Positions 1-9,862 of a stretch of DNA of 64,000 bases are shown here, piece after piece. Source of the DNA: Semisulcospira habei (Eukaryota > Mollusca > Gastropoda > Semisulcospiridae). Each line of letters opens with the position of its first letter. Within the stretch, counting starts at the first letter, position 1. The notes beneath the pieces are model-generated. The model did not search any database and was not told the origin of the DNA. It saw only the letters and a program-made list of their open reading frames with translations. Both the position numbers and the translations under genes were made by a program. The DNA lies in NCBI GenBank assembly GCA_036245525.1, contig BTPG01000001.1, positions 224,229,614 through 224,293,613 on the forward strand, given 5' to 3'.

Positions 1-39
<39 letters not shown>

Positions 40-85
40 GCACTCGACACGCACAGGCACACACACACACACACACAACACACAC

Positions 86-124
<39 letters not shown>
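1..124. repeat. (CA)n microsatellite
   Basis: Nearly pure CA dinucleotides, interrupted at about 36-60 by a short mixed stretch. The array runs off the left window edge, so its full length is unknown. Confidence 0.97.
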
Positions 125-126
<2 letters not shown>

Positions 127-375
127 AAACATCGACCTGATGCAGTTCTGAGGTCAGGGTGCTTGATTACAGTTGTTCCCATCCGGCTGCAACATTTTGC
201 AACTTCTCTACCGCCCTCCGAGTCACAGCCAGATCTAGCCGGGAGCGCACTTTGCTGGTCAAGGTGTGCACAAGGTCCTCGGACGCGGGTCAGCAGCAGT
301 TCGCCAGGACACAGCAAGGCACGTGCGCATGCACTGTTTAATTCATTCAACCCCGACACACCATAGCAAGACGTG

Positions 376-468
376 GATTGAGCATGATAGTTCAAGGGTG
401 GTGCCATAATGTTAGCGCCCATAGGTGCCAAGCTATTCTGGCACCACCCTTAACTATCATGCTCGATC
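376..468. repeat. Foldback repeat, family F1 (short copy)
   Basis: Imperfect palindrome. The left arm carries GCATGATAGTTCAAGGGTGG and the right arm its near-complement, around a GCGCCCATAGGTGCC loop. The same core recurs at 1,814, 5,176, 9,092, 9,672, 11,462, 15,551, 23,959 and 25,471. Confidence 0.85.
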
Positions 469-600
469 TGTCTCAAGAATTACAGTCCTTCAGAGGGCAA
501 CTTCCAAATTTGGGGATTTCGGTCCTGATATAGAATGTGTTAACTTGGGACAACATGAGTTTAATGACGCCTTTCCTTTAAATGTTGAGTCAAAGGCTAC

Positions 601-670
601 AGGGCCGATGTAGGCCGCAGTTGGCCCGCGCACACACGTGCTCTCGACAACTGCGGCAGGCTTCGGCCCG
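601..670. repeat. GC-rich hairpin, family F5
   Basis: GCCGCAGTTG (614-623) pairs with CAACTGCGGC (648-657), with outer GGCCGA/TCGGCC pairing. It shares the TTGGCCCGCGCAC motif with the hairpins at 12,550 and 27,850. Confidence 0.7.
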
Positions 671-1813
671 ATGACTTATTGCGTCCCGGATTTAGTCCGT
701 TTTTCTATACAGCGAGCAAACTGAATTCTTGAAATTATGTTTCCGGGTCGGCGCCATACGTGGCCATGTCTCCCAAAGACACACGATCACTTGTTTCTCG
801 AATTGTCTGGTGCGAGTTTTTTTAAAAATATGTTTTTCCACAAGGTAATTTGAAATGCGATATTCACGTGGAAAGTGAGTTCGTGTTAAGTTTTCGTGCA
901 TTACAAGACGTAATGTGTCACCACGGTAGCGAATGCGGAGACCACCAGTGTGTCACGGCGGTTAATTTCTCAGGGTCACAGTCGTGACTGTGTGCATGTC
1001 AAGTGAGTGTCTGGGTGGGTAGCTTATGTGGGCTGAATCCCGTTAGCACTACAGAGCACGAAGACTACGCGTGGATAGATTTACGGTCGTAACGACAACG
1101 TGTCAATAGTCCTACCGCTCCAGAGCACTACGATCGGTAGCACTATGGCCGTTAGATATACGGGCGCTGTTTTACCTGTGTACAGACCTACGACTCCAAA
1201 TGTGCATGTGCATGTGCAAGGCGTAGGTTTTTCGCTACGTAGCACTAACCAAAAATAGTTACAGCGACACGTAGAGCTAGAGACACGTAGCTCTAGTGAC
1301 CTTAGTGATATCGACGTGTAGCGATCAGTGCTATCTACAGGATCATAACGCTATATATAGAAGTGCTAGCGCTCGTTATCGAGTCACGTATCTTTTGGAT
1401 ACGTAGTTTTGGGATACTTAGAGGTAGCGATAGTCAGCCGATCAGGTAATAGACGGATATGCGCAGTTGGTAATTCGACTCTCGCCAGAGAGGACGCAGG
1501 TAGCAGCCAGATCGAAAACAGGTTGTGTCAAACATTTTCGATGCCATGTCTTTGAAATCACATTCACAGCGGCAGAGACGTTGGGTCCTCAGGTTAAACT
1601 TGTGGATTATAATAATTACAGCTAAGAAGACAGTTTGAGCATGGAATTACATGGGTGGTACCAGAATAGCTTGTTATCCTGGCATCAACATTGAACGAAT
1701 GCTGTATCAGACGTAGTTTATAAGGACTGAATGACCCTAAACTCTTTAACTCACTTAACCCTAAGGCTGCATTATCTAAATGTTTGAGGCGTCACCTAAC
1801 GACTATGTAGTTG
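671..1813. other. Non-genic stretch rich in short GTAG/CTAC words
   Basis: No convincing coding exon was seen. Between about 1,040 and 1,450 the sequence is crowded with short self-complementary words (CTACGTAGC, GTAGCACTA, TAGAGCTA), as if built from decayed hairpin repeats. A faint F1 half-copy (GGGTGGTACCAGAATAGCTT) lies near 1,651-1,670. Confidence 0.5.
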
Positions 1814-1945
1814 CAGGAGATGTATCGACAATGATAATTCAAGGGTAGTGTCAGATTAGCTTGGCGCCTGACGGCTATCTATAGGAAGTGCTAGCGCTCG
1901 CAGTGCTATCTACAAGCTACCCTTGAATTATCATCGCCTGCTGTA
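1814..1945. repeat. Foldback repeat, family F1
   Basis: ATGATAATTCAAGGGTAGTG (1831-) pairs with the complement ending at about 1,936. The outer GCAGGAGAT/CGCCTGCTG words seen around other F1 copies are present. The loop is replaced by unrelated TAGCGC-rich sequence. Confidence 0.8.
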
Positions 1946-1955
1946 GTGCGTCGGA

Positions 1956-2531
1956 GTTAACGTTTCCGGTGCAACGAATGGTATCCTTGTATGGATAAGC
2001 AACGGCAAAACGTCACGGTTCAATTTCTGCAAGAGGCAGGGTGCGGGGGGCTCATGAGGAGCTATGTCTCTTGCGTCCCCGACTTATCTCTGTGTTACGT
2101 TTATAACGCATCTTATTTTCCATTACCGCGTCATCGACACCTCTCTAAACCCCACCCACCCCTCTCTCTTTATATGCCCTGCCCCCTCCGTCCGCCATGC
2201 TCCACCTCTCCCTCTTTCGAAATCCCGCCATTTCCCCTCTAAACCGCGCCCTTTCCTCTCTCTAAAACCCACCCCGTCCCCACTTTTTCTCTCTTTACCC
2301 CGCCCTCCCGCCGTCTGCTCAGTTCAGTACGATCAAGATGGTATGGATTATCTCAGCGCTCAGAATGGCCCATATGCACTCCGACCATTAGAAGCATCCA
2401 CCGAGTTTCTATCAGTATTCATGATGACCCGGAACTGCGCACTAACCAGCATCTTTAGTGAGGCGCGATCAGGGTATATATTTCCAGTTTTATGTAGTTC
2501 TCGCCAGATTTCTCGAGGAGGGGCGGCAGAA

Positions 2532-2566
<35 letters not shown>

Positions 2567-3722
2567 GAAACGTTACAAACTTTAAAATAGCATGTATCCA
2601 AGTCAGGCGATCCCTTTCTCTTCATAAAGATGTATCGTAAAACATCTGTTCAAACAAGTTTCTGCAAATAAACAGGATACAAAATGTTTGTCGTAATCGT
2701 GTGGAGGTGGCAAGATGCAAAGATCCCTGTAAACCTCATGAGCCCCGCAGATGAATAAGGATCTACTCTGCTGGCAGATTTGTAGTGTTCGCTGCAGAAC
2801 TCTGTTAGCTGTCGCCGCGTGCGGCGATTTGGTTGCTCACGTGCTGTTCGGACGGTGAAGATTCATTCACGGGAAATAAGAATACTGCCCCGACGTCAAG
2901 AGAGCAAATAACCTCATGATTCAAGTGGGTACTGATGAGTTTCTTTCCTCTCTTTCTTTTCATTTACATCTATGTTCCTCAGATTAATGAGGTTATTGAT
3001 TTGGCGTTGACGTATGTTTAGGGACATTGCATAATACATGTCCGTTTTCTGCAAAGGTGCAAACATTTGTTACTGTTTTCAGGAGTCAGTATTTCCAAAG
3101 GCGCTTGTAACATTCGCTTCGATGTAATAAAAAAAGTTATGCATGGGAATATATGCTGACTGAAAGAATACAACTGGCTCCGACTGACAATTTTACATTA
3201 GTCATGTACCAGCCAGAACTGGAAATTAGGAGTTCAAGTTAGTGTTGCTTATAACAAAGTCAGATGTAACAAGTCCGATATGTTCGGGATCTTTTCCAAA
3301 GGTCCCGAACTCACTTTTTAATTACTTCGCTTCTAACAAACTTCTGATAAACTAACGAAAAAACAGGTCATTATTTCTTATTGTTGGCTGTGAAGTTTGT
3401 AATTATAACTACACCAACACACATTCCTATTCTTTATGTTTCTTAAGGCAAGTGGCAATAAACAGTACAGTATTTGTATCTGTATCCAAAAGGGTGCTGT
3501 TTATTTGTAGTAATAGTATTTAGATCTGATGATGATGAATATGGCGATGATAGATGATGATGATGAATTTGGTGATGGTCGATGAAGATCATCAGCAGCA
3601 GCACAATATTATTATCATTATCATTTTTATTATTATTTTCCCAATGAAGATTTATACATGGCGCCTAAACTAATATGATTTTTCATTGTTCTTTGTTTTG
3701 TTGTTTTCTTATTTATTGTCAG
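1956..3722. other. Non-genic stretch: C-rich tract, poly-T, trinucleotide repeats
   Basis: Holds a pyrimidine-rich tract (about 2,130-2,330), an uninterrupted poly-T of about 28 nt (about 2,536-2,564) and degenerate GAT/ATT repeats (about 3,525-3,650). The upstream exons of the transporter should lie in or before this stretch, but I could not identify one with splice signals. Confidence 0.5.
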
Positions 3723-3871
3723 GTTGTTGAACATGTCTCACCCAGGCGTACCGTATATTGCACTGTGTATGCTACTGCGAAGCGTGCAGGGACTAGCAAC
3801 CAGTGCTTATATGGCGTCATCTTATGCCGTCGTGGCCAGCGAATTTCCTCGTCATGCGTCTCGAGTAATTT
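3723..3871 (+). CDS. Major facilitator transporter (SLC18B1-like), internal exon
   Basis: First recognisable exon of a + strand gene that continues to about 13.4 kb. It encodes about 49 residues of a transmembrane pair (YIALCMLLRSVQGLATSAYM, then EFPRHASR) typical of the N-terminal half of major facilitator transporters, followed downstream by a GPIFGG motif. The acceptor is pyrimidine-rich and ends in AG at 3,721-3,722. The donor is GTAAGA at 3,872 or GTAATT at about 3,866; only the latter keeps phase with the next exon. The resemblance to vesicular-type transporter SLC18B1 is from family memory, and the substrate is not deducible. No start-codon exon was found, so the protein begins upstream. 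Phase problems here and at 4,935 mean a decaying copy cannot be excluded. Confidence 0.65.
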
Positions 3872-4062
3872 GTAAGAATCTTTCATCACTAAATTGTAAT
3901 ATTTGCACTATAATGCTCATTATTATTATTATCAATCATCACCATTATCATATTATTATTATTATTGGCTTGGTTGTCTTGGGCCTAGTGATATTTTGTG
4001 TACTGGGTATCACCAAAGACCGTATAATTGGTATCATATGTGATGCTTTGTTTGTGTGCAGG

Positions 4063-4130
4063 GCGGTCTAGAGTCTGCCAACTGCATGGCCTACATGATG
4101 GGGCCGATTTTTGGTGGCGCGCTGTACCAG
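4063..4130 (+). CDS. SLC18B1-like transporter, internal exon (GPIFGG motif)
   Basis: Acceptor TTTGTGTGCAG, donor CAG|GTTAGT. Encodes GGLESANCMAYMMGPIFGG, then ALYQ. The MGPxxGG signature is the conserved motif in transmembrane helix 5 of drug/vesicular-type facilitators. The donor is the first base of a perfect 80-bp hairpin (see 4,131-4,210). Confidence 0.75.
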
Positions 4131-4210
4131 GTTAGTACCTAACCAGTGAACACAGCGTCCTCGGACCGTCGTCTGCCCGAAGACGCTGTGTTCACTGGTT
4201 AGGTACTAAC
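4131..4210. repeat. Perfect hairpin starting at an exon boundary
   Basis: Arms 4,131-4,159 and 4,182-4,210 are 29-bp perfect complements around a 22-nt loop. The left arm begins with the donor GTTAGT of the preceding exon, so the splice site would be base-paired if the transcript folds. Confidence 0.95.
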
Positions 4211-4934
4211 ATGGTTTCTTTATTGAACACAGGAAAAGTGACGCTAAGAAAGGTGAGCTTCGTTATATTTGAGAGTAAATCTACCCAACGTGAACTGATC
4301 TGTCCAGCAAAAATCCACCCAGCGGTTTTCCACCCAGGAGTGAATCTGCCCAGTCTACATCTCTGTTGCCGCTATTTGGCCGGCCAGACTTCTCAACTGG
4401 GTGGCCTCAAGCCTGTGTGGAATTAGTGTGGATTACTACGCTTGGTCGATGTATGTATAAATATGGGTGAAAAAAACAACCGCCCAATTTTACGCTAGGT
4501 TGATTCGCAATGGGTACATTTTTGCTAGGTAGATTAGCGGTTGGTAGATTTATAAAATCCAGACCAAAACGGTGACTGCCAAGCGTGTAAGATGCAAATA
4601 AGAACCCAACGAAAAATAAAATATGCTTAGAAATGACAGTGATTGTGTTGTAACTGTCTTTTCTACGCGTGTTTCTTTCTCTGTTAAGTTCTTCTCTTGG
4701 TAGATTTAGGTCTAAATATACCAAAGTTGACTCCTTTAGCAAATGTAACCAACGGCCACACCCACACTCACATGAATGCGCACATACACGGCCCCATGCA
4801 CGCACGCATGCAGGCAGATTTTTTTTGGTGTGTACATGGTAATTCGCAGTTCGATTGATTGACTGGTCTAGACAAAATCGTCCTATGGACAATACATTTC
4901 TTGAATCTGGAATCTACTGATATTGTGTGTGCAA
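4211..4934. other. Intron with fragments of repeats
   Basis: No exon seen. Around 4,650-4,690 the motif AACTGTCTTTTCTACGCGTG matches one arm of the inverted-repeat element at 29,791-29,960. Another arm-like fragment lies at about 6,198-6,235. Confidence 0.5.
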
Positions 4935-5025
4935 GTCGGAGGGTTCGGCTTTCCTTTCTTTGTGTTTGGAGGTCTTGTTCTCATGTGTTCAGTAATGACC
5001 TGTACTGTGCTTCAACCTAAGTCAG
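4935..5025 (+). CDS. SLC18B1-like transporter, internal exon
   Basis: Encodes VGGFGFPFFVFGGLVLMCSV, then MTCTVLQPKS, a single transmembrane helix. Donor AG|GTATGC at 5,026. The only nearby acceptor (GTGCAAG, AG at 4,934-4,935) leaves the junction with the preceding exon one base out of phase, which may mean an indel or decay. The junction to the next exon is in phase (phase 1). Confidence 0.65.
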
Positions 5026-5129
5026 GTATGCTTTATTTATCATTCAAAGGTCTCACTGCTAAAGTGCTAATGTCTGTATCAGAGTTCGTTCTCGAGATCG
5101 CGACACATTATGTAATGGGAAGAAGGGGC

Positions 5130-5179
5130 TTAACTCATTCGCGGACAGCCGCTTATGCCGCTGGCCGCGAATGAGTTAA
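5130..5179. repeat. TTAA-bounded 50-bp palindrome
   Basis: TTAACTCATTCGCGG at the left and its exact complement ending TTAA at 5,179, with a short GCCGCTTATGCCGC loop region. Its right TTAA is shared with the F1 element that follows. Confidence 0.9.
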
Positions 5180-5389
5180 CTCATTCTACCCCAACACCGA
5201 AATCCTTACATTTTGCCGTTGTCCTCTGAAGACTGCAGTGCAGTGCAGGAGACAGATCGACCATGATAGTTCAAGGGTGTTGCCAGAATAGCTTGGCGCC
5301 CATAGGCGCCAAGCTATTCTGGCATCACCCTTGAACTATCATGGTCGATCAATATCTTGCTGTGGTGTGTCTGGGGTAGAAAGAGTTAA
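5176..5389. mobile_element. TTAA-bounded 214-bp foldback element, family F1
   Basis: Ends are TTAACTCATTCTACCCCA and TGGGGTAGAAAGAGTTAA. Internally, CATGATAGTTCAAGGGTGTTG is followed by its complement around GGCGCCCATAGGCGCC. Copies at 23,959-24,172 and 25,471-25,684 have exactly the same span. TTAA flanks with CCC...GGG termini are the hallmark of piggyBac-type targets; membership is inferred. Confidence 0.85.
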
Positions 5390-5641
5390 CCAATAAGGTA
5401 ATGAACTGGCTAATGAAACATTATTGTGTGCTAGTTGTCTTTACATTTTGGAACTTACGGCTAAGGGCCGCAAGGTCCAGAGTCACAAATCAGCTCGTAT
5501 GTTGTGTTTGTTAGTATCTAATCGCATTTTAAACGCGTGCATTCTACGAAGCAGTAATTTAATAAGCGGGAGATAATTTAAGATTATGAGAGCTGGAGTT
5601 ATAGTGGGAAGATTTGATTGTCAGGCGCTCAGACTAAGACT
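5390..5641. other. Intron sequence, nothing recognised
   Basis: No open exon with splice signals and no clear repeat was seen. Confidence 0.5.
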
Positions 5642-5814
5642 ACCCGTTCAGTTTGCGGGAGGACTTTCCAGGTAAACCCACTCGGGGAGTACGGCACAAG
5701 TACACTTCTACTATTCAAATGAGATGCAAGGCATCTCATTTGAATAGAAGTGTTCTTGTGGCATACTCTCCGAGTGGGTGTATCTGGGGTGTAGACCCGC
5801 AAACGGAACGGGTC
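5642..5814. repeat. Long hairpin (about 170 bp)
   Basis: CCCACTCGGGGAGTACGGCA (from about 5,677) pairs with the arm ending at about 5,779, closing on GAGATGC/GCATCTC. A weaker outer pairing of ACCCGTTC...GTTTGCGGG with CCCGCAAACGGAACGGGT extends it to 5,642-5,814. Confidence 0.85.
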
Positions 5815-5890
5815 GGCATATTTTCTGTACCGCTGCTTGATAGTTGCTTTACGTGTTTATTTGTCATTTGACGATGGCGCTTGTGGCCAG

Positions 5891-6030
5891 CCGACGACAT
5901 AGGCAAGCTAGGTGGGAACATTCTCAGACTGACCAGAAGTCCCCTCGCCGTCGTGTCGTGTATGGCCGCCATGTTTGCCTCCTCTTGTTTCGCCGTTGTC
6001 TACTCCACACTGGACCTCCATTTACAGCAG
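5891..6030 (+). CDS. SLC18B1-like transporter, internal exon with GC donor
   Basis: Acceptor GTGGCCAG|CC joins in phase to the previous exon. Encodes DDIGKLGGNILRLTRSPLAV and a transmembrane helix ending STLDLHLQQ, matching the start of the second six-helix half of this family. The donor is CAG|GCAAGT, a rare GC-AG intron with an otherwise perfect donor consensus. Confidence 0.75.
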
Positions 6031-6421
6031 GCAAGTGTTTTATCAGTCTTTTAAGTCGAGGCAAATAAAGATCTTTCTAAAACTGACACGCAGGATAAGT
6101 ACAAGAAAAATCAGTGAGAAAGATAAGTAGCCTATGCCATTTCTGTCTGTATGTCTATTTTTAAGGATGTTTAAACGAGCAACTTTAATTCTTTGTGTTG
6201 TACTTGTACTTTCTAAGCGTGTTTATTTCTTTACTTTGAATGGATTTGCTATTGACACGCTTGCACGACAGTCACCATTTTAGTTTGGATTCATTAATTA
6301 ATGAATAAGCCACCCACCTTACCACTTACCAGCATCCACGTTGGTTTCCCAAGGTGCCTTATATAGCTCTCATAATTAAAAAGATCATGTCTGTAATCAT
6401 TTCTTTATGTTTGTGTTGCAG

Positions 6422-6520
6422 TTTGAAGTGTTTGCAGTGATAAAAGGGTTACTGTTCTTGATGTTCTTCTTGTGCTACATGAGCACGACTCCTTTGGTTG
6501 GACGGATCTGTCATGGACTG
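6422..6520 (+). CDS. SLC18B1-like transporter, internal exon
   Basis: Acceptor TTTGTGTTGCAG, donor CTG|GTATTA. Encodes FEVFAVIKGLLFLMFFLCYM and STTPLVGRICHGL. The PLVGRI(C/D) motif at the end of helix 8 is characteristic of this transporter group. In phase with both neighbours. Confidence 0.8.
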
Positions 6521-6559
6521 GTATTAATTGGGGATTTTGATGGGACAACTACCTTTTAG

Positions 6560-6850
6560 TTTCAAGGGTCAGACTATTGATTGATTGACTGATTTATTGA
6601 TTGATGTTTTGATTGATTGGTTGATTTTATTGTAATTTATTTATTATTTTTAATATTGATTGATTGATCGATCTGTCTACCTATCTACCTACATACCGAC
6701 CCACCCGGTACCCATCCATCCATCCATTATTCATATTATTATTTATTTATCTATCGTTTTTTTTTAAATATATATTTTTTATTATTTTATTTTTTTTATT
6801 ATTAAAAAATTTATTATTATTATTATTATTAATTTTATTTGTTTTTTTAT
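6560..6850. repeat. AT-rich simple repeats (TGAT, CCATC, ATT)
   Basis: Degenerate TTGATTGATTGA, a short CATCCATCCATCC run and (ATT)n, all low complexity. The open frame across it is not a gene. Confidence 0.9.
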
Positions 6851-6899
6851 GGGGGGTCGCTTGCTTCTGTCTCCTCCATGGTTCATTGACCCGCATTTT

Positions 6900-7081
6900 A
6901 TGTTCTGTCCTGGCACCACCCTCGAACTGTCATGGTTGATCCATATCACGTTGTCGAGGGTCAGGGCTAAATAAACGAGTTAGCAGTTGTATATAGTTCA
7001 GTCCGCAGCTACGGGTTGATGGCACTGCGGAGTGTAGTATTTTACCCTTGAACTACCATGGTCGGTCCGTACCTTCTTGTG
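6900..7081. repeat. Two half copies of family F1
   Basis: CTGGCACCACCCTCGAACTG (about 6,910) and TTTACCCTTGAACTACCATGG (about 7,042) are right-arm fragments of F1 lacking their partners. Confidence 0.65.
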
Positions 7082-7093
7082 TGTCAGCGCTAG

Positions 7094-7224
7094 TTAACCC
7101 TTTGGATGTCGGTAGCGCTTTTTGTCGCGATGATTCCTGTAGGAATCATCGCGACAAAAAGCGCTACCGACAGCCAGAGGGTTACAGGAATCAGAAAACG
7201 CGCCACCGACAGGCAAAGGGTTAA
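7094..7224. mobile_element. TTAA-bounded foldback element, family F3
   Basis: TTAACCCTTTGGATGTCGGTAG at the left and GGCAAAGGGTTAA at the right. An inner perfect palindrome is centred on GATTCCTGTAGGAATC. Copies at 8,508 and 24,869. Confidence 0.85.
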
Positions 7225-7322
7225 TCTGTCTCAATCAAGCCCTATGAAGCACGACAGCAAGCTATGACTCGACCGTGGTAGTTCAAGGGTCGTGCTCATT
7301 TATTGTGTGTTTCATGCCGTAG

Positions 7323-7414
7323 CCAAAGGTCTGATGGTCGTGGGCAGTGTGGTGTGTGCTGTGTCCCTCCTGCTGTACGGACCTTCCCCACTCCTCTTGA
7401 TGACCAGTTGCTTG
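7323..7414 (+). CDS. SLC18B1-like transporter, internal exon
   Basis: Acceptor CATGCCGTAG. Encodes KGLMVVGSVVCAVSLLLYGP, then SPLLLMTSCL. The helix followed by YGPSPLL matches the GPxPxL turn of the family. Donor TTG|GTTTGT is plausible but weak. Confidence 0.7.
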
Positions 7415-7418
7415 GTTT

Positions 7419-7556
7419 GTAGGGCAGGCATGGAATGGTCATTTTGTGATCGACCGCCCTATTACGAGGGTAGCAGGGAACAACACAAGTTCCCTAATAC
7501 CCGTATTATAAAGGTGATTGCTTACGTAACTGCCATCCCATGCCTGTTATAGGTAG
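7419..7556. repeat. Imperfect hairpin
   Basis: GGGCAGGCATGGAATGG pairs with CCATCCCATGCCTG. Inner CTATTACGAGGGTA and AGGGAAC pair with GTTCCCTAATACCC. Confidence 0.65.
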
Positions 7557-7677
7557 TCTGGCTTGATGGCTGACTCCTCCATTGAGCAGTTTATTGAGTT
7601 TAACGCAGTGCAGCCACAGAGTTATTTAGTTATTTGGGTTTAACGCCGAGCAGGCAACTAATGCCAGCAAGCCTATC

Positions 7678-8458
7678 TCTCCAACTTACTTCACCCCTAC
7701 ACTCCTCCCCGCTCCCTCCGCTCCGCCTCCGACCCTCTCCGCCTCCACATCCCCCGCACCAAACTCAGCACTTTCGGCCCCCGCTCCTTCTCAGTATACT
7801 GTCCATCCACCTGGAACACACTCCCACTCTCTCTCCGTCAGAAACACTCTCTCTCCTCCTTCCAGTCCACCCCCACCCAGGTCTGCCCTGGGGGACTTGG
7901 GTGGGGTTATCTACTTTTTAGTTCCCAGGGTCACCCTGGTCAGCCCCACAGGGTGGGTTTTCCTCTCTATTCTGGGGCATGTGTTTCTGTCTACCCTTGA
8001 TCCATTCACCTGTATTTTCCCTTTTTAAACTCTCCCTACTGTCTGCGCTGCTGTAGCTCTTGATATTGGATGTGTTTGCTAAATGGTCTTAGGTTTATTT
8101 AGCGTATTAGACCGGCTGGTGACATACATTCAATATTCTGTGTAGTTTTGTAGTTTTTTTTAATAAGCAGTGCAGGCACGTCCTGAGAAAGTCTTGTTGC
8201 TGTCGGGACGTTAAGCAATGTACAATCAAGCTTCCAGTCCGCCCTCAAAACTCACCTTTTTCAACAGTTCTAGCATTATAACATCACCACACTCCCCATC
8301 CGAAGCTGACTGTCGTAATGTATTTCACTATTTGTGGTACGTGAGTCATTGTCTAAATCGTGCGCATGCGTGCGCGAGTTGTGAGTGCGCGCTTAGAGTT
8401 ATAATTATTATAAGATAAGTGCATTATAAATACCGTTATTATTATTATTATTATTAGT
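7678..8458. mobile_element. Short retroelement with LINE C-terminal coding tail, copy 1 (split)
   Basis: Starts TCTCCAACTTACTTCACCCC and carries the proline/serine-rich end of a LINE reverse transcriptase protein (STWNTLPLSLRQ, LKTHLFQQF). It ends in (ATT)n. An uninterrupted copy lies at 12,852-13,250 with the same 5' start, so the family has fixed ends and behaves like a non-autonomous element. This copy is split by a 362-bp insert at 7,870-8,231. Confidence 0.8.
7870..8231 (+). mobile_element. Nested SINE-like insert with 9-bp target duplication
   Basis: Flanked by TTCCAGTCC at 7,861-7,869 and 8,232-8,240; the intact sister copy has it once. The 3' end GTCGGGACGTTAAGCAA followed by ACAATCAA resembles an RTE-type LINE/SINE tail. 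No pol III boxes were identified, so its class is inferred from the tail. Confidence 0.8.
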
Positions 8459-8507
8459 TAATCTCATGTCGTACAGCTATTATCAACAGTCATGAAACTT
8501 GTAACTC

Positions 8508-8627
8508 TTGAACCCTTTGGCTGTCGGCAGCGCTGTTGGTCGCGGTGAATCCTGCAGGATGTCAGGATGTTGTAATTCCTGCAGGAATCACCGCGACCAA
8601 CAGCGCTACCGACAGCCAAAGGGTTAA
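8508..8627. mobile_element. Foldback element, family F3
   Basis: AACCCTTTGGCTGTCGG at the left (its TTAA mutated to TTGA) and CCGACAGCCAAAGGGTTAA at the right. Inner arms around CTGCAGG. Its right TTAA is shared with the next element. Confidence 0.85.
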
Positions 8628-8700
8628 CGCTTTCGAGACGTGCTGCATTAGGATACGCGGCTTATGCCGCGTACACGGATGCGGCACGTCTCAAATCCGT
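8624..8700. repeat. Foldback element, family F4 (decayed right end)
   Basis: CGAGACGTGCTGCATTAGG pairs with ATGCGGCACGTCTC around ATACGCGGCTTATGCCGCGT. A cleaner TTAA-bounded copy is at 31,255-31,334. Confidence 0.75.
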
Positions 8701-8925
8701 TCATCGTAGTCAGACAAGCTGAAAAAAAAAATATCCAAGAGAAGAAGACGCACTTAAAAGAACATACATCATACAAAAAATGGTTCGTTGTCAGGCTAGT
8801 ACTAGATCTTCATGAGAGATGTTCTTGGTTCTGTGCTTACGTTCTTGGTCGTGCAGCAGGGTCAGCCCGATCTTGTTTGTTTATTTAAACATAGGTGGTC
8901 GTGTCATCCTGTTGTTTGTTTGCAG

Positions 8926-9020
8926 AAGTGTGGGTTTGGTGACCGTTAGCCTGGTGCTGATGTCTGTCGGCAAGGGCTGGTCACAGGCGCTAGTGTCCAA
9001 GCTCTGCAGATGGCAGCAAG
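8926..9020 (+). CDS. SLC18B1-like transporter, internal exon
   Basis: Acceptor TTTGTTTGCAG, donor CAAG|GTGGGC. Encodes SVGLVTVSLVLMSVGKGWSQ, then ALVSKLCRWQQ, a helix followed by a short amphipathic stretch. The position corresponds to helix 10. At least one exon between this and 12,044 was not found. Confidence 0.65.
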
Positions 9021-9091
9021 GTGGGCTTCTTGTTTGTTTGAAAGATGTTTCTTTTATTCTTTTGACTGTGTGATGGCTTGTTTCCTTTAGC

Positions 9092-9352
9092 TTAATCCAT
9101 TCCGCCCCTACGCACTATAATAATATATGGATCGACCGTGATAGTTCAAGGGTGGTACCAGGATAGCTTGGCGCCTACAGGCGCCAGCTATCCTGGCACC
9201 ACCCTTGAACTATCATGGTCGTCTACAGGCGTCAAGCTATCCTGGCACCGCCCTTGAACTATCACGGTCGACTTGTCCCCTGAACTGTCATGGAGTCTTT
9301 AAAATGAAAACTTCGAAATTTGGAATTTCGGCCTTGGGACCCAATGTGTTAA
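9092..9352. mobile_element. TTAA-bounded F1 element with a third arm
   Basis: TTAATCCATTCCGCCCCTACG at the left and GTGTTAA at the right. Three F1 arms are present (about 9,140, 9,181 and 9,226): one forward and two inverse, so the loop plus right arm has been duplicated. Confidence 0.8.
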
Positions 9353-9559
9353 CCCGTTTAGGGCTAGCTCGCGATGATTGCATGTGTTTCGTTGATTCAG
9401 CATCTAAAAGCCCTAGCTGTCACAGGAACATAGACTCAGAGTGGTTTCAGCAAGAAGTGTAGATCCTCATGAGCCCTCGCAACTACGGGGGCTTATGAGG
9501 ATTTATGCTTCTTGCATTTGGGTGGGGTTCTAATTTTCTCGGCACAGTGAAGGGGTTAA
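9349..9559. mobile_element. TTAA-bounded foldback element, family F2
   Basis: Shares its left TTAA with the preceding element and ends GTGAAGGGGTTAA. Contains TCCTCATGAGCCCTCGCAA with the complement GGGGCTTATGAGGA, and the flanking AAGAAGTGTAG/ATGCTTCTTGC words of family F2. Confidence 0.8.
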
Positions 9560-9671
9560 TCTTTATTTAACAAGCTCTGCTCACGAGAGCAGGACACACG
9601 TTTTGTCAGCTATCTCCATTTAAAATTTACATCATTTTTCGATTGTTTTTTTTTTATTTGTATTTATATTT

Positions 9672-9862
9672 TTAACCCATTCAGCCCTGACGCACTACAG
9701 CAGGAAATGGTCGACCATGATAATTCAAGGGTAGTGCCAGAATAAGATTAGCTTTGGCGCCTGTCGGCGCCAAGCTAAATTGGCACTGCCCTTGAATTAT
9801 CATGGTCGATTCATCTCCTGCAACTGGTGCATAGTCATTAGATGGCGGGCTGAATGAGTTAA
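9672..9862. mobile_element. TTAA-bounded foldback element, family F1
   Basis: TTAACCCATTCAGCCCTGACG at the left and GGGCTGAATGAGTTAA at the right. Inner CATGATAATTCAAGGGTAG and complement around GGCGCCTGTCGGCGCC. Confidence 0.88.

Noticed and set aside
4407..4892. 161-residue frame on the - strand in the transporter intron
   Set aside because: Low-complexity His/Cys-rich middle, contains pieces of dispersed repeats, and has no recognisable domain.
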